Assembly: GCF_900116765.1 (NCBI RefSeq)
Contig: NZ_UETC01000002.1
Location: 186,001-250,000 of the forward strand
Length of the DNA: 64,000 nt
From: Jannaschia seohaensis
GTDB taxonomy: Bacteria > Pseudomonadota > Alphaproteobacteria > Rhodobacterales > Rhodobacteraceae
Direction of reading: 5' to 3'
In this document: positions 29,321-39,519 of the stretch, piece by piece
Position numbering within the stretch: the first letter of the stretch is position 1
Layout of the letters: every line of letters starts with the position of its first letter
Position numbers and translations under genes: made by a program
Notes under the pieces: generated by a model
Databases searched by the model: none
The model's input: only the letters and a program-made list of their open reading frames with translations
Told to the model about the DNA's origin: nothing

Positions 29321-29417
29321 GGCCGTCCTCGACGCGGCGATCCCGGCTGACGGGGGGCGGCGCCAGCGAAGTCGGGGGTCCGGGGGGCGTCCCCCGGCGC
29401 TCGCCGCAAGCGCGGGG

Positions 29418-30329
29418 CTAGCCATCCTTGAAGTCGAGCCCCATGGCGTCGAAGCGCTCCGCCTCTTCCAGCCAGCCGGGGCGGACCTTGACCGTCAGGA
29501 AGAGGTGGACGCGGTGGCCGAGGAACGCCTCCAACTCGGCGCGAGCCGCCTGACCGACGGCCTTGGTCGTCTCGCCCTTACGGCCCAGCACGATGCCCTT
29601 GTGACCATCCCGCGCAACATAGATCACTTGGTCGATTCGGGACGAGCCATCCTCGCGGTCCTCCCAGCCCTCGGTCTCGACGGTCAGCTGATAAGGCAGT
29701 TCCTGGTGGAGGCGCAGGGTCAGCTTCTCGCGGGTGATCTCGGCGGCGATGGCGCGCAGCGGCGCGTCGGCGATCTGGTCCTCGGGATACAGCCAGGGCC
29801 CCTCCGGCAGGCGGGCGGCCAGATCCGCGCGCAGGTCGTCCACGCCATGGCCTTTCTCGGCGGAGATGAGGAACGTCGCGGCGAAAGGATAGCGCGCGTT
29901 CATCCTCTCCGTCAGCGCCAGGAGCTTGGGCGCCTCCACCCGGTCGATCTTGTTGATAGCGAGCAGGACGGGCGCGCCGGTCCCCCGCTCCTCCAGTCCG
30001 GAGAGGATCGCCTCGACCCCCTGGGTCAGGCCGCGATGGGCCTCGATCAGCAGGACCACGACATCGGCATCGGCCGCGCCCGTCCAGGCGGCGGCGACCA
30101 TGGCGCGGTCCAGCCGGCGCTTGGGGCGGAAGAGCCCAGGCGTGTCGACAAAGACGATCTGCGCCGCACCCTCCATCGCGATGCCGCGGATGCGGGCGCG
30201 CGTGGTCTGGACCTTATGGGTGACGATCGAAACCTTGGCTCCGACCATTCGATTGAGAAGCGTGGACTTGCCCGCGTTCGGCTCACCGATGAGCGCGACG
30301 AAACCCGCGCGGGTGGGGGCGTCGGTCAT
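29418..30329 (-). CDS. era: GTPase Era
   Basis: Ribosome assembly GTPase acting on the 16S rRNA 3' end. 303 residues. GTPase motifs GEPNAGKST (14-22), DTPGLF, NKID and SAEKG; the KH domain includes [20 protein letters not shown], the RNA-binding GXXG loop region. Start ATG 30329 overlaps the rnc stop by 4 bases; the frame continues upstream but that part is inside rnc. Confidence 0.97.
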   Translation of the reverse strand: MTDAPTRAGFVALIGEPNAGKSTLLNRMVGAKVSIVTHKVQTTRARIRGIAMEGAAQIVFVDTPGLFRPKRRLDRAMVAAAWTGAADADVVVLLIEAHRGLTQGVEAILSGLEERGTGAPVLLAINKIDRVEAPKLLALTERMNARYPFAATFLISAEKGHGVDDLRADLAARLPEGPWLYPEDQIADAPLRAIAAEITREKLTLRLHQELPYQLTVETEGWEDREDGSSRIDQVIYVARDGHKGIVLGRKGETTKAVGQAARAELEAFLGHRVHLFLTVKVRPGWLEEAERFDAMGLDFKDG

Positions 30330-31006
30330 GGATCGACCTCCTTTAGCAGAGCGCGGGCGGCCGCCTGCTCGGCGGCCCGCTTGGCCGTGGCCTCGCCCTC
30401 GGCGGCGCGGCCATTCTCCAGCCGGGCCCGGATGCGGAAGACCGGGGCGTGATCGGGGCCGGAGCGGTCCACGACTTCGTAGCGGGGCGGGGCCATGCCA
30501 CGGGCCTGGGCCCATTCCTGCAGGGTGGTTTTGGCGTCGCGGGCGTCTTCCTCGACGCGGTCGAGCCGCTCGCCCCAAAGGCGCAACACCACGGCGCGCG
30601 CCACCTCCAGCCCCGCGTCGCGATAGATGGCGGCGATCAGCGCCTCCATCGCGTCGCCCAGCAGCGCTTCCTTGCGGCGGCCGCCGGTCACCTGCTCGGA
30701 GCGGCCGAGCTTGAGCACGGCGCCCAGGTCGATCTGGCGGGCGACATCGGCGCAGGTCTCCTTGCGGACCAGCGCGTTGAAGCGGGGGGCCAGCTGCCCC
30801 TCGGAGGCGGAGCGGTCTTCGCTCATCAGCGCCTCGGCCATGACGAGGCCCAGCACCCGGTCGCCCAGGAATTCCAGCCGCTGGTTGTCGGGCCGGGTGG
30901 GCGAGCCCAGCGAAGAGTGGGTCATCGCGCGGATCAGCAGCTCGGGATCGGCGAAGACATGGCCGATCCGCTCCTGAAAGGCGCGAAGGTCGTGGGAGAG
31001 CCTCAT
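30326..31006 (-). CDS. rnc: Ribonuclease III
   Basis: Double-strand RNA endonuclease that processes rRNA and mRNA. 226 residues. RNase III signature [20 protein letters not shown] and the second acidic site [16 protein letters not shown], then a C-terminal dsRNA-binding domain ([35 protein letters not shown]). Overlaps the upstream signal-peptidase-like gene by 4 bases and era by 4 bases. Confidence 0.97.
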   Translation of the reverse strand: MRLSHDLRAFQERIGHVFADPELLIRAMTHSSLGSPTRPDNQRLEFLGDRVLGLVMAEALMSEDRSASEGQLAPRFNALVRKETCADVARQIDLGAVLKLGRSEQVTGGRRKEALLGDAMEALIAAIYRDAGLEVARAVVLRLWGERLDRVEEDARDAKTTLQEWAQARGMAPPRYEVVDRSGPDHAPVFRIRARLENGRAAEGEATAKRAAEQAAARALLKEVDP

Positions 31007-31893
31007 GGCGTCACCTTGGCAAAGGTCAGGACACGCCCCTCGACCGCCGAGACCGGGACAAGGCCCAGGCCGCCCTCCTCGGGGGGGATGCGGCTGTCGC
31101 GCGCGGCGATCCGATTGTCGGCCAACAGGAAAAGCGCGCCCTCGGGCACGGTGACGGCCGCCATCGGGCGGGACGAAGGATCGGTGCGGATGCGGTAGCT
31201 GACACCGTCGGGCAGAGTCTCGACCGTGCAGGCCGCAAGCGGACAGGGGGCATGGGTGGCCGGCACGCCGTCCAGCACGGGCACGCCATCCTGCAAGGCT
31301 ACGCTCTGACCCGCTGTAGCGACGACCCGGGCGACGAGGCGCCGGGTCCGGCCGTCGGAGGCCGTCACGGTAACCAGGACGATTTCCCCCGGCCCGTATC
31401 GCCCCGGGCCGAAGCGATAGCTGACGAAGGGCGTCCCCTGCGTGATCGTCGGCACCATCGCCACCGAGACCATGCGATGCGGGGCCCAGAACGCGCGGGA
31501 CGCGAAGAGCGCCACGCAGAGCAGCATCACGATGGAGGCGATGCGATAGCGGCGCTTGGGGCGGAAACGGTCGGGGTCGAGGGGCCGGGGAGCGGCCGTG
31601 AGCGCCCAGGCGAGCGGCGCAAGCCCCACCACCGGGATCGCGAAGAGCGGCGCGAACCAGCCCGAGCGCCCCATGTCGTGAAGCCGCCTCACGATCGCGC
31701 AGACCCATGCCGTGGAGGCCAGTCCGAGCGCCCCATAGCAGACCAGCCGGCCCCAAGGCCCCAGCGTATCGAGCGGCCCCCAGGCGAGAATCCCTAGCGC
31801 CGCGACATGGTAGACGACCGTCCAGGCGAACAGCGCCCGCCGTCCCCCGGTCCCCGAAAGGACGAAAGATCGGCGGAGCGCCCTGGCAGTCAC
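31003..31893 (-). CDS. DUF805-signal peptidase I fusion lacking catalytic residues
   Basis: 296 residues from a GTG at 31893 that overlaps the lepB stop (GTGTGA) and follows GAGGAG. N-terminal part (about 8-100): three or four hydrophobic segments and [20 protein letters not shown], the hallmark of DUF805 membrane proteins. C-terminal part (about 118-296): S26 signal-peptidase-like fold with a TM helix, [24 protein letters not shown] and [13 protein letters not shown]. Aligned to the neighbouring LepB, nucleophile Ser42 is Ala145 and general base Lys102 is Ala188, so it should be proteolytically dead. A binding or regulatory partner of LepB is possible. Confidence 0.8.
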   Translation of the reverse strand: MTARALRRSFVLSGTGGRRALFAWTVVYHVAALGILAWGPLDTLGPWGRLVCYGALGLASTAWVCAIVRRLHDMGRSGWFAPLFAIPVVGLAPLAWALTAAPRPLDPDRFRPKRRYRIASIVMLLCVALFASRAFWAPHRMVSVAMVPTITQGTPFVSYRFGPGRYGPGEIVLVTVTASDGRTRRLVARVVATAGQSVALQDGVPVLDGVPATHAPCPLAACTVETLPDGVSYRIRTDPSSRPMAAVTVPEGALFLLADNRIAARDSRIPPEEGGLGLVPVSAVEGRVLTFAKVTP

Positions 31894-32675
31894 ACGATCT
31901 CCTCGAAGAAGCGGTCGAGGCGCCAAGTCCAGAAGAACAGCATCCGCGACCCGGCGGAGGAGAAGATAACACGATCCGCGCGTCCGATCAGGTTCTCATA
32001 GGGAACGAAACCGACCCCGCCGATGGATCGCGGCACCCGGCTGTCGGAGGAATTGTCGCGGTTGTCGCCCATGAAGAAATACTGCCCCGGCGGGACGGTG
32101 TAGACCGGCGTGGTGTCGGTCCGGAAGTCGCCGATATTGAGCACCGAATGGGTCACGCCGTTCGGCAGGGTCTCCAGGCTGCGCTCCTTGACGCATTCGG
32201 CGCCGCGGCCCACGGGCGCGTTGGCGCAGCGGGGCAGGATCTGCTGCGGCCCCTGCGGCTCCATGATCTCGACGAAGGGCTCGGCCGCCTGGACCGGCAG
32301 TTCCTCACCGTTGAGCCAGAGCCGCCCCTCGCGCATCTGCACCGTGTCGCCGGGCAGACCGATCAGGCGCTTGATGAAGTCGTCATTGGTGACCGGATGG
32401 CGAAAGACGATGACGTCGCCCCGCTCCGGTTCGGAGCCCAGGATGCGGCCGGAGATCGGGCAGATCGAGAACGGGCAGGAATGGCGCGAATAGCCGTAGG
32501 CCATCTTGTTGACGAACAGGAAGTCGCCGATCAGCAGCGTGTCCTTCATCGAGCCGGACGGAATCCAGAACGGCTGGAAGAAGAGCGTCCGGAAAATGCC
32601 CGCGATCAGCAGCGCCCAGACGACCGTTTTGACGGTTTCCCAGGGGCCGTCTTTTTTCTGGACCTTCGATGCCAT
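31890..32675 (-). CDS. lepB: Signal peptidase I
   Basis: Membrane serine protease that removes signal peptides from exported proteins. 261 residues. One N-terminal TM helix (about 14-33), catalytic Ser42 in [14 protein letters not shown], Lys102 in [15 protein letters not shown], and box [12 protein letters not shown]. Start ATG 32675; upstream extension lacks homology. Followed by the catalytically dead paralogue, then rnc and era. Confidence 0.97.
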   Translation of the reverse strand: MASKVQKKDGPWETVKTVVWALLIAGIFRTLFFQPFWIPSGSMKDTLLIGDFLFVNKMAYGYSRHSCPFSICPISGRILGSEPERGDVIVFRHPVTNDDFIKRLIGLPGDTVQMREGRLWLNGEELPVQAAEPFVEIMEPQGPQQILPRCANAPVGRGAECVKERSLETLPNGVTHSVLNIGDFRTDTTPVYTVPPGQYFFMGDNRDNSSDSRVPRSIGGVGFVPYENLIGRADRVIFSSAGSRMLFFWTWRLDRFFEEIV

Positions 32676-32762
32676 GCCCGCTTGCCTCGTGTTCTGGCTT
32701 TTCCTTGCAGTGCCCCTCCCCCCCGGTGCTGTCAACCGCAGCCCCGGCGTCGGAGGGGCGGT

Positions 32763-33176
32763 TCATGCGAAGGGTCGCGCCTCGATCACGACGAAAGCCT
32801 GCGCCCAGGGGTGATCGTCGGTCAGCGAGACGTGGATGATGGCCTCATGGCCGTCAGGGGTCATCTTTTCCAGCCGTTCGGCGGCCCAGCCGGTGACCTG
32901 CATCACCGGCTGGCCGCTGCGCAGGTTGGTAACGGCCATGTCCTTCCAGGCGATGCCCATCCGCAGGCCGGTGCCAAGCGCCTTGGAGCAGGCCTCCTTG
33001 GCGGCCCAGCGCTTGGCATAGGTCGAAGCCTCGCCGCCTTCGGTCTTGGCGCGGCGCCTCGCCACGCGCTGCTCCGTCTCGGTGAAGACCCGATCGCGGA
33101 ACCGGTCGCCGAAGCGATCCAGCACGCCCGAGATCCGCTCGATATTGGCGAGATCGGTGCCGATGCCGAGGATCAT
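32763..33176 (-). CDS. acpS: Holo-[acyl-carrier-protein] synthase
   Basis: Transfers 4'-phosphopantetheine from CoA to Ser of ACP (Ser38 of AcpP in this window). 137 residues. Magnesium/CoA motifs [12 protein letters not shown] and [17 protein letters not shown] are intact. ATG overlaps the stop of the small membrane protein gene upstream (ATGA), and lepB follows after 87 bases. Confidence 0.96.
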   Translation of the reverse strand: MILGIGTDLANIERISGVLDRFGDRFRDRVFTETEQRVARRRAKTEGGEASTYAKRWAAKEACSKALGTGLRMGIAWKDMAVTNLRSGQPVMQVTGWAAERLEKMTPDGHEAIIHVSLTDDHPWAQAFVVIEARPFA

Positions 33177-33523
33177 GGGCCTGCCCGCCGCTTAACCGAG
33201 ACAAACCCTTGGCGGATCAGCGCGGGGGCCACCACCGCAAAGGCGCCCTCGATCCAGCGCCCGCGCCGCGCATAGGCTCGCCGCATCGCCCCACGCGAGA
33301 CGGCCACGCCGTGGATCCAGTAGATCAGGGCGGGCGCCGCCATGGCGATTGAAACCAGCAGCCATGCCAGATGAGGCGCATCCGCCGGCGTGCCAACGGC
33401 CATGGTCGCGGTCCAGGCGAACCAGAGCAGACCGGCCCCACTCAGGAACGTGAACGCCAGCAGCGCGGAGGGCACGGCATACCCGGCCGCGAAGGTGACA
33501 AGACCGATGAGAAGGATGTTCAT
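33173..33523 (-). CDS. Small predicted membrane protein
   Basis: 116 residues from [20 protein letters not shown]; an upstream start at 33538 adds five residues. Three hydrophobic segments (about 2-20, 22-42, 53-75) and a basic C-terminus ([20 protein letters not shown]). No family recognised. Coupled to acpS by a 4-base overlap, and 20 bases after the secreted-protein gene, so part of the pdxJ-acpS-lepB unit. Confidence 0.75.
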   Translation of the reverse strand: MNILLIGLVTFAAGYAVPSALLAFTFLSGAGLLWFAWTATMAVGTPADAPHLAWLLVSIAMAAPALIYWIHGVAVSRGAMRRAYARRGRWIEGAFAVVAPALIRQGFVSVKRRAGP

Positions 33524-33542
33524 CCGTCGACCTCGCACGTGC

Positions 33543-34016
33543 TCAGGGGATCTCGACCGTGCCCGCGGCCCAGTCGACCACGAACTCGATCAGGACCGGA
33601 TCGCCCGCGGCATCGGTCGCGGGCACGCCGATGCTGAGCGCATGCTGCCCGCCATAGCGCGCCGCCGCGCGCCGCAGCGAAAAGCCACCATAGCCGATCC
33701 CGTCCTCCGCCGAGATCAGGCGGCAGCCTTCCCTCTCCCCATCCGGATCGGGGAACGTCACGAGCAAGCGGCCCGGTCCTTCCTCCGCCCCGCTGTCGAG
33801 CGCCACCAGCCGGACCCGATCATTGGCGAAGGTGCGGGTCGGATCGGACCAGTCGACATTGCGGGCGCTGGCCAATGGGGTGTCGCATTCCGAGACATGC
33901 TGCGCCGCCGCCGGCCCAGCCAGGGCGCCGATGGCGACGCCGAGCAAAATTTTCCGCGAAAATTTTTGCCAGACTTTTGGACCAAAAGTCTGTGCCCACC
34001 ACGCCCCGCCGCGCAT
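33543..34016 (-). CDS. Predicted secreted protein of unknown function
   Basis: 157 residues from ATG 34016, which overlaps the pdxJ stop (TGATG) after a run of G. The N-terminus [20 protein letters not shown] is longer than a normal n-region, then LLGVAIGALAGPAAAQ gives a signal-peptide core with cleavage after AAA. The mature part (about 118 residues) includes ECDTPLASARNVDWSDPTR and EGCRLISAEDGIGYGGFSL with two Cys. No family recognised. The region coding TFGPKVWQKFSRKIL consists of two palindromes (33944-33992). Confidence 0.75.
   Translation of the reverse strand: MRGGAWWAQTFGPKVWQKFSRKILLGVAIGALAGPAAAQHVSECDTPLASARNVDWSDPTRTFANDRVRLVALDSGAEEGPGRLLVTFPDPDGEREGCRLISAEDGIGYGGFSLRRAAARYGGQHALSIGVPATDAAGDPVLIEFVVDWAAGTVEIP
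33944..33992. repeat. Two adjacent AT-rich palindromes inside a signal-peptide coding region
   Basis: First: GCAAAATTTTC (33944-33954), CGC, GAAAATTTTTGC (one extra T). Second: CAGACTTTTGG (33970-33980), A, CCAAAAGTCTG, perfect 11-bp arms. They are A+T-rich in a GC-rich neighbourhood, and look like an inserted repetitive palindromic element that has kept the reading frame open. Confidence 0.85.
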
Positions 34017-34762
34017 CACACGGCCCCCCGCGCGAGGGTCATCAGCCGCCGCATCTGGGCCAGGGCGCCGGGCAGCCCGCGGAATAGCGCCTCCCCCATC
34101 AGGAAATGGCCGATATTGAGTTCGACCACCTGCGGGATCGCGGCGATGGGTGCGACCGAATCGTAGCTGAGACCGTGCCCGGCATGGACCTCCAGCCCCT
34201 GCTCAGCCGCCTGCGCGGCGGCTGCGACCAACCGCTCCAACTCTTCCGCCGCGGCCTGGGTCTCGCCCGCGTCGACCGCGTCGCAATAGGTCCCGGTATG
34301 CAGCTCCACCACGGCGGCGCCCACGCGGGAGGCGGCCTCGATCTGCCGCGGATCGGGCGCCACGAAGAGCGACACGCGGGCCCCGGCCTCCCGCAAGGGC
34401 GTGATGTAGTCGGTCAGGCGGGTCTGGTCGCCCGCGACCTCCAGCCCGCCCTCGGTCGTACGCTCTTCGCGCTTCTCGGGCACGAGGCAGACGGCATGGG
34501 GCCGGGTGGCCAGCGCGATCTCCGCCATCTCGGCGGTCGCCGCCATCTCAAAATTCAGCGGGATCGACAGAGCCGCTTTGAGCGCCGCCATGTCCGCATC
34601 GCGAATATGGCGCCGGTCCTCGCGCAGATGCGCGGTGATGCCGTCCGCGCCTGCGGCCTCGGCCAGCAGCGCGGCCCGGACCGGGTCGGGTGCCGCTCCG
34701 CCACGCGCGTTGCGTAGCGTGGCGACGTGATCGATGTTGACGCCCAGACGCAGCTTTTCCAT
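34016..34762 (-). CDS. pdxJ: Pyridoxine 5'-phosphate synthase
   Basis: Condenses 3-amino-1-hydroxyacetone phosphate and deoxyxylulose phosphate to pyridoxine phosphate, the last ring-forming step of B6 synthesis. 248 residues, TIM barrel. Motifs [52 protein letters not shown] and [11 protein letters not shown] with [17 protein letters not shown] is 7 bases before the ATG. Confidence 0.97.
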   Translation of the reverse strand: MEKLRLGVNIDHVATLRNARGGAAPDPVRAALLAEAAGADGITAHLREDRRHIRDADMAALKAALSIPLNFEMAATAEMAEIALATRPHAVCLVPEKREERTTEGGLEVAGDQTRLTDYITPLREAGARVSLFVAPDPRQIEAASRVGAAVVELHTGTYCDAVDAGETQAAAEELERLVAAAAQAAEQGLEVHAGHGLSYDSVAPIAAIPQVVELNIGHFLMGEALFRGLPGALAQMRRLMTLARGAV

Positions 34763-34956
34763 CGGCGAGCCTCCTGTTTGGGTCGAGATAGGGCAAAGGG
34801 GCGCGGGTTCCCATCCCCGTTCCGGCGATCGTCACGCGGAGGTGAGCCCCGCGCGCGGCGCCCCTCCGACACAGGTGCCTCTCCCACCGCCGCCTAGCGC
34901 GATCTGGCCGCGATGGGCTACGCGCGCGTCGGCCCTGGCCCGACGGCCTGCCCGGC

Positions 34957-35655
34957 TCAGGTCCGCCTTTCGCCGCGGGCCGGGCCGACCTTGGACTTGG
35001 CGCCAGCAGATTTCTTGGCGGCGGCTTTCTCGGCCGCCCGCGCGCGGATCGCGTCGAGCTTCTTCTTGAGCGCCCCGCGGCGGCGGCGCTGATAGGCCTC
35101 GATCAGCGGCAGGCTTACGGCATAGGCGGCGACGCCCGTGACAAGGCCGGGAAAGATCCCGCCGACCATCCAGGGCCAGAAGACATCGTGCCAGAACAGG
35201 ATCGTGGCGTCCCAGTTCGTCGGCCGCCCCGTGATCGCATACAAGCCGTTCCAGAACAGGTCCTCGCCAGCGCCCCAGAACTTGCCGAAGATGGTCTCGT
35301 CGACCTCCCGGTCCATCTCGGTGCCCAGCATCCAATGGCCCAGGTTCAGCGAGACGACCCCGATGGGAACATAGGTCAGGGGGTTGCCGAAAAAGGTGCC
35401 CAGCAGCGCGGCCATCACATTGCCCCGCACCAGAACCGCCAGCAACGCGGCCACCATGAAATGCACGCCATAGAGCGGGGTGAAGGTGGTAAACACGCCA
35501 ACCATGATGCCCCGGCTGATCTTGCGCGGCGTGTCCGGCAGGCGCCTTAGCCGGTGCTTGACATAGATCGCGGCGCGGCCCCAGCCGCCTTGAGGCCAGA
35601 GAAGTCGCAGCACCGTCTGCCAGATGGGCAACCTGTCCCGGCGCTTGAATACCAC
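34957..35655 (-). CDS. DUF2062 membrane protein, GTG start
   Basis: 232 residues. Conserved block GVFTTFTPLYGVHFMVAALL followed by NVMAALLGTFFGNPLTYVPI is the DUF2062 signature; two to four hydrophobic helices and a basic, Lys/Arg-rich C-terminus. Function unknown. The GTG at 35655 has a GGAAGGGAG site. Gap of 194 bases to pdxJ (34763-34956) shows nothing recognisable. Follows rsh by 27 bases. Confidence 0.85.
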   Translation of the reverse strand: MVFKRRDRLPIWQTVLRLLWPQGGWGRAAIYVKHRLRRLPDTPRKISRGIMVGVFTTFTPLYGVHFMVAALLAVLVRGNVMAALLGTFFGNPLTYVPIGVVSLNLGHWMLGTEMDREVDETIFGKFWGAGEDLFWNGLYAITGRPTNWDATILFWHDVFWPWMVGGIFPGLVTGVAAYAVSLPLIEAYQRRRRGALKKKLDAIRARAAEKAAAKKSAGAKSKVGPARGERRT

Positions 35656-35682
35656 CGTGCTCCCTTCCTCCGTCCGCCCCCG

Positions 35683-37833
35683 TCAGGCGGGGACGCGCTC
35701 GGGCTTGTCGTCGCGATGGCGGCGCAGCTGGGCCACGTCGCTATCTGTCTCTGCCGCCATGACGACAGCGTGCAGATGCTCCCGGTCGCGCACGTCAACG
35801 TCGATCAGGAGTCGGAAGAAATCCGGCTTCCGGTCGACGAAACGCAAATCTGAGATATTGGCGTTCTGCTCGGCGATCAATGTGCAAATCCGTCCCAAGA
35901 CGCCTGGATTGTTCGAGATGGTCATCTCCAGCGTCACGGCGTTGCGCGGGGCGTGGTGGCCCGGGCTCCAGCTGAGGTCGACCCAGCGATCCATCTGGTC
36001 CTCGAACTCGACCATGCGGGGGCAGTCGATGGCGTGGACGGTGACGCCATGGCCGCGATTGGTGATGCCGACGATGCGCTCTCCGGGAAGCGGCTGGCAG
36101 CAGGGCGCGCGTTCGTAATGGGCCTTCGGGTCGAGGCCGACGATGGCATGCTCCGCCCCGACATCCGGGGGGGGATGGGCGCCGACCTGCTCTGGATAGA
36201 GCGCATGGACGATGCCGCGGGCGCTGATCTGAGAGGCACCGATGGCGGCGAGCAGATCCTCGTCGTCGTCATAGCCATGGGCCTTGGCGGCAGTCCTGAG
36301 CGCCTTGTCCGTTGCGCGTTTGCCGATCTGGGCGAAGGCGGCGCGGGCCAGTTCGCGCCCCAGCCGGACATAGCCCGAGCGCCGCTGCGCCTTGAGCGCG
36401 CGGCGCACCGCCGATTTGGCGCGGCCGGTCGTCGCGATGTCGATCCAGGTGGCCTGGGGCGTCTGGCCTTCGGCTGTCACGATCTCGACCGATTGGCCGT
36501 TGCGCAGCCGCGTCCAGAGCGGCACACGCAGGCCGTCGACCCGCGCGGCGACCGTCCGGTGGCCCAGCCGCGTGTGGATCGCATAGGCGAAATCGATCGG
36601 CGTCGCGCCCTTGGGCAGCTTGATCACATCGCCCTTGGGCGTGAAGCAGAAGACCTGGTCGGTATACATCTCCAGCTTCACCGCTTCCATGAACTCGGCG
36701 TGGTTTTCGGCTTCCTCGAAGCGGTCGGTCATCTGCCGCAGCCACTCCACCGGGTCGACGGCGAAGCGGTTCTCGGCCCGCACCCCGTCGCGATAAGACC
36801 AATGCGCAGCGACGCCGCGCTCGGCCACCTCATGCATCTCCTGGGTGCGGATCTGGATCTCGACCTTCTTGCCGTCGCGGCCCGACACGGTCGTATGAAT
36901 AGAGCGGTAGCCGTTCGATTTCGGCTGGCTGATATAGTCCTTGAACCGGCCGGGCACGGCCGTCCAGCGCTGATGGACCACGCCCAGCGCGCCGTAGCAG
37001 TCCTTTTCGCTATTGGTCAGGATGCGGAAGCCGTAGATATCCGACAGCCGCGAGAACCCGATCTCCTTCTCCTCCATCTTGCGCCAGATGGAGAAGGGCC
37101 GCTTGGCCCGCCCCTGCACCTGCGCGACGAGGCCCGCGCGCGCCAACTCCGTTTCGATATCCGCCTGGATCCGCACGATGACGTCGCCCGTCTCCTGCCG
37201 GAGGCTGACGAAGCGGCGCATGATCGAGTTGCGCGCCTCGGGGTTGAGCACGGCGAAGGCCAGATCCTCCAACTCGTCGCGCATCCATTGCATGCCCATC
37301 CGACCGGCGAGCGGGGCGTAGATCTCCATCGTCTCATGCGCCTTCTGGGCCTGCTTGTGAGGCGCCATGTGCTTGATGGTGCGCATGTTGTGCAGACGGT
37401 CGGTGAGCTTGACCAGGATCACGCGCAGATCCTTGGACATGGCCATGAAGAGCTTGCGGAAGTTCTCGGCCTGCTTGGTCTCGCGCGAGGTCAGCTCCAG
37501 GTTGGTGAGCTTGGTGACGCCGTCGACCAGTTCCGCGATCTCCTCGCCGAAGCGGGCCGCCACCTCGCCATAGGTGGAGCGCGTGTCCTCGATCGTGTCG
37601 TGCAGCAGCGCGGTCACGATGGTCGCATCGTCCAGCCGCTGCTCCGACAGGAGCGCGGCGACGGCGACGGGATGCGTGATATATGGCTCGCCCGAGCGGC
37701 GGGTCTGCCCCTCATGGGCGTGCACCGCATAGGCATAGGCCTCGCGGATCAGGTCCGCGTCGGTGCGGGGGTTGTAGGCCCGGACCAGATCGACGAGGTC
37801 GTCCGCCCCGATCATCGCCGCCGGGCCGACCAT
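35683..37833 (-). CDS. Bifunctional (p)ppGpp synthetase/hydrolase
   Basis: RSH (SpoT/RelA) enzyme that makes and degrades the stringent-response alarmones. 716 residues: HD hydrolase domain with YITHPVAVAA and HDTIEDT (His78, Asp79, Glu82, Asp83), synthetase domain with FRILTNSEKDCYGALG and RFKDYISQPKSNGYRSIHTT, then TGS (VFCFTPKGDVIKLPKGATPI) and ACT (NNPGVLGRICTLIAEQNANI) domains. The RFKD motif is the bifunctional type. Start 37833 or 37815. It lies one base after the rpoZ stop, a conserved pairing. Confidence 0.96.
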   Translation of the reverse strand: MVGPAAMIGADDLVDLVRAYNPRTDADLIREAYAYAVHAHEGQTRRSGEPYITHPVAVAALLSEQRLDDATIVTALLHDTIEDTRSTYGEVAARFGEEIAELVDGVTKLTNLELTSRETKQAENFRKLFMAMSKDLRVILVKLTDRLHNMRTIKHMAPHKQAQKAHETMEIYAPLAGRMGMQWMRDELEDLAFAVLNPEARNSIMRRFVSLRQETGDVIVRIQADIETELARAGLVAQVQGRAKRPFSIWRKMEEKEIGFSRLSDIYGFRILTNSEKDCYGALGVVHQRWTAVPGRFKDYISQPKSNGYRSIHTTVSGRDGKKVEIQIRTQEMHEVAERGVAAHWSYRDGVRAENRFAVDPVEWLRQMTDRFEEAENHAEFMEAVKLEMYTDQVFCFTPKGDVIKLPKGATPIDFAYAIHTRLGHRTVAARVDGLRVPLWTRLRNGQSVEIVTAEGQTPQATWIDIATTGRAKSAVRRALKAQRRSGYVRLGRELARAAFAQIGKRATDKALRTAAKAHGYDDDEDLLAAIGASQISARGIVHALYPEQVGAHPPPDVGAEHAIVGLDPKAHYERAPCCQPLPGERIVGITNRGHGVTVHAIDCPRMVEFEDQMDRWVDLSWSPGHHAPRNAVTLEMTISNNPGVLGRICTLIAEQNANISDLRFVDRKPDFFRLLIDVDVRDREHLHAVVMAAETDSDVAQLRRHRDDKPERVPA

Positions 37834-37834
37834 G

Positions 37835-38188
37835 TCAGCGCTGGCCCTGCGCCTCCATCAGGGCGCGCAGAAGCTTCTCTTCCGAGAGATCGTCCTCGGC
37901 GGGCGCGTCCTTTTCGGCGCCCATCAGGAGCGGCATCCGATCCTCTTCGGGCTCGTCCACCTCGATCTGGGTCTGATTAGACTGGATCAGCCGCTCTCGC
38001 AGTTCCTCGGCGGACTGGGTCTCCTCGGCGATCTCGCGGAGGGCGACGACCGGGTTCTTGTCGTTGTCGCGGTCCACGGTGAGCGGCGAACCGGTCGCGA
38101 TCTCCCGGGCGCGATGCGCGGCGAGCATCACCAGATCGAAACGGTTGGGAACCTTGTCGACGCAGTCTTCTACGGTCACGCGGGCCAT
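37835..38188 (-). CDS. rpoZ: RNA polymerase omega subunit
   Basis: 117 residues. [20 protein letters not shown] and [20 protein letters not shown] are the omega core; the acidic C-terminal tail is the longer form of alphaproteobacteria. Omega stabilises beta' and, in some bacteria, takes part in ppGpp binding. ATG 38188; the frame is open further up but without homology. One base before rsh. Confidence 0.96.
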   Translation of the reverse strand: MARVTVEDCVDKVPNRFDLVMLAAHRAREIATGSPLTVDRDNDKNPVVALREIAEETQSAEELRERLIQSNQTQIEVDEPEEDRMPLLMGAEKDAPAEDDLSEEKLLRALMEAQGQR

Positions 38189-38238
38189 CGGGGCACCTCG
38201 GGCTTGGAGGAGAGGGAAATCAGCAGATAAGCGAGCCG

Positions 38239-38832
38239 TTACCGCTTGACAAGCGGATTCCGAGCGGACCCGAGCCGCCGAACCTCTGCCCTTGCGGAGG
38301 CAGGAAGCGCCGCGGCCATGGCGGCAACGGTGCGGCCGGTCAGCGGGTGACGCCAGCGCGGCGCCACATGGGCCAGAGGAACCAGCACGAAGGCACGGTC
38401 CTGCAGCCGCGGATGCGGCAGAATCAGCCGGTCGGGCGCCTCTCGCTGCTGGCGCGCGGGCGGCAGGTGCCGCCAAAAAGTTTGCGTGACGTCATCCGGC
38501 CGCACCAGTTGGCCGCAGGCCAAGAGGTCCAGATCCAGATTTCGTTCCCCCCAACGACGCCCGCGCACGCGGCCCAGGCGGGCCTCCAGGTCGTGCAGAC
38601 GGCGCAACATCGCGGCGGGCGACATAGAACTACGGATCGCAATGACTGAATTAATGAATTCAGGCCCCGCTCCGGGCGGCCAGGCCGGTGTGGCAAAGAG
38701 GGGCGAGCCGTGCACCCGTCCGCGAAACATCACTGACAATTGGGCCATGGCTCGGCCGACGCGCGCCGCGTTGGCCGCGCGGTTGATCCCGGCATTTGCG
38801 CCAAGCGCGACGAGGTGTACGATTGTCCTCAT
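38239..38832 (-). CDS. folK: 2-amino-4-hydroxy-6-hydroxymethyldihydropteridine diphosphokinase
   Basis: HPPK of folate synthesis, transferring pyrophosphate from ATP to the pterin. 197 residues. LVALGANAG at the start, [33 protein letters not shown] and [21 protein letters not shown] are all family motifs. Start ATG 38832; an upstream frame to 38907 lies in the promoter region shared with the NYN gene. 50 bases before rpoZ. Confidence 0.94.
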   Translation of the reverse strand: MRTIVHLVALGANAGINRAANAARVGRAMAQLSVMFRGRVHGSPLFATPAWPPGAGPEFINSVIAIRSSMSPAAMLRRLHDLEARLGRVRGRRWGERNLDLDLLACGQLVRPDDVTQTFWRHLPPARQQREAPDRLILPHPRLQDRAFVLVPLAHVAPRWRHPLTGRTVAAMAAALPASARAEVRRLGSARNPLVKR

Positions 38833-38938
38833 GGTTGTATGCTTGTTGCGGGCAGTCCCGAACGAGTGACATACTAAGTTCTGGATGTCAGCCGCCGGTT
38901 CACTCACACGCCGGCCGGCCTCCCGAAAGGAAAGTAGG

Positions 38939-39514
38939 ATGTTTTACCGGGACGAGCGCCTTGCGCTCTTCATTGACGGGTCGAATCTGTATGCCACTGC
39001 AAAGGCACTTCAATTCGACATCGACTACAAACTGCTGCGACAGGAGTTCATGCGACGCGGCAAGATGCTGCGGGCCTTCTACTACACGGCCCTGCTGGAC
39101 ACGGAGGAGTATTCGCCGATTCGCCCTCTGGTTGATTGGCTCCAGTACAACGGCTTCACGATGGTGACAAAACCGGCGAAGGAGTTCACCGACAGCCAGG
39201 GCCGCCGGAAGATCAAGGGGAACATGGATATCGAGCTTACCGTCGATGCGCTCGAAACTGCCAACCATGTCGATCATATCGTGCTGTTCTCCGGCGACGG
39301 CGATTTCCGGCCGTTAGTCGAAGCGCTGCAACGCAAGGGCGTGCGCGTGTCGGTCTGCTCGACCATCCGGTCGCAGCCGCCGATGATCGCCGACGATCTG
39401 CGGCGCCAGGCCGACAACTTCATCGAGCTCGACGAGCTGCGCGAAGTCATCGGCCGCCCTCCGCGCGAGCCGCGAGACCGCGACATGCAACACGCGGAAG
39501 TCGCCGCCAGCTGA
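38939..39514 (+). CDS. NYN-domain (LabA-like PIN nuclease) protein
   Basis: 191 residues from MFYRDERLALFIDGSNLYAT; AAAGGAAAG precedes the ATG. Asp residues of a PIN/NYN nuclease site are visible: FIDGSN, KGNMDIELTVDAL and FSGDGDFRPLVEALQRKG. Predicted cytosolic RNase acting on RNA of unknown identity. An upstream ATG at 38885 adds 18 unconserved residues. Divergent from folK with 106 bases between starts; followed by a large nested hairpin. Confidence 0.92.
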   Translation: MFYRDERLALFIDGSNLYATAKALQFDIDYKLLRQEFMRRGKMLRAFYYTALLDTEEYSPIRPLVDWLQYNGFTMVTKPAKEFTDSQGRRKIKGNMDIELTVDALETANHVDHIVLFSGDGDFRPLVEALQRKGVRVSVCSTIRSQPPMIADDLRRQADNFIELDELREVIGRPPREPRDRDMQHAEVAAS

Positions 39515-39519
39515 TCCGG

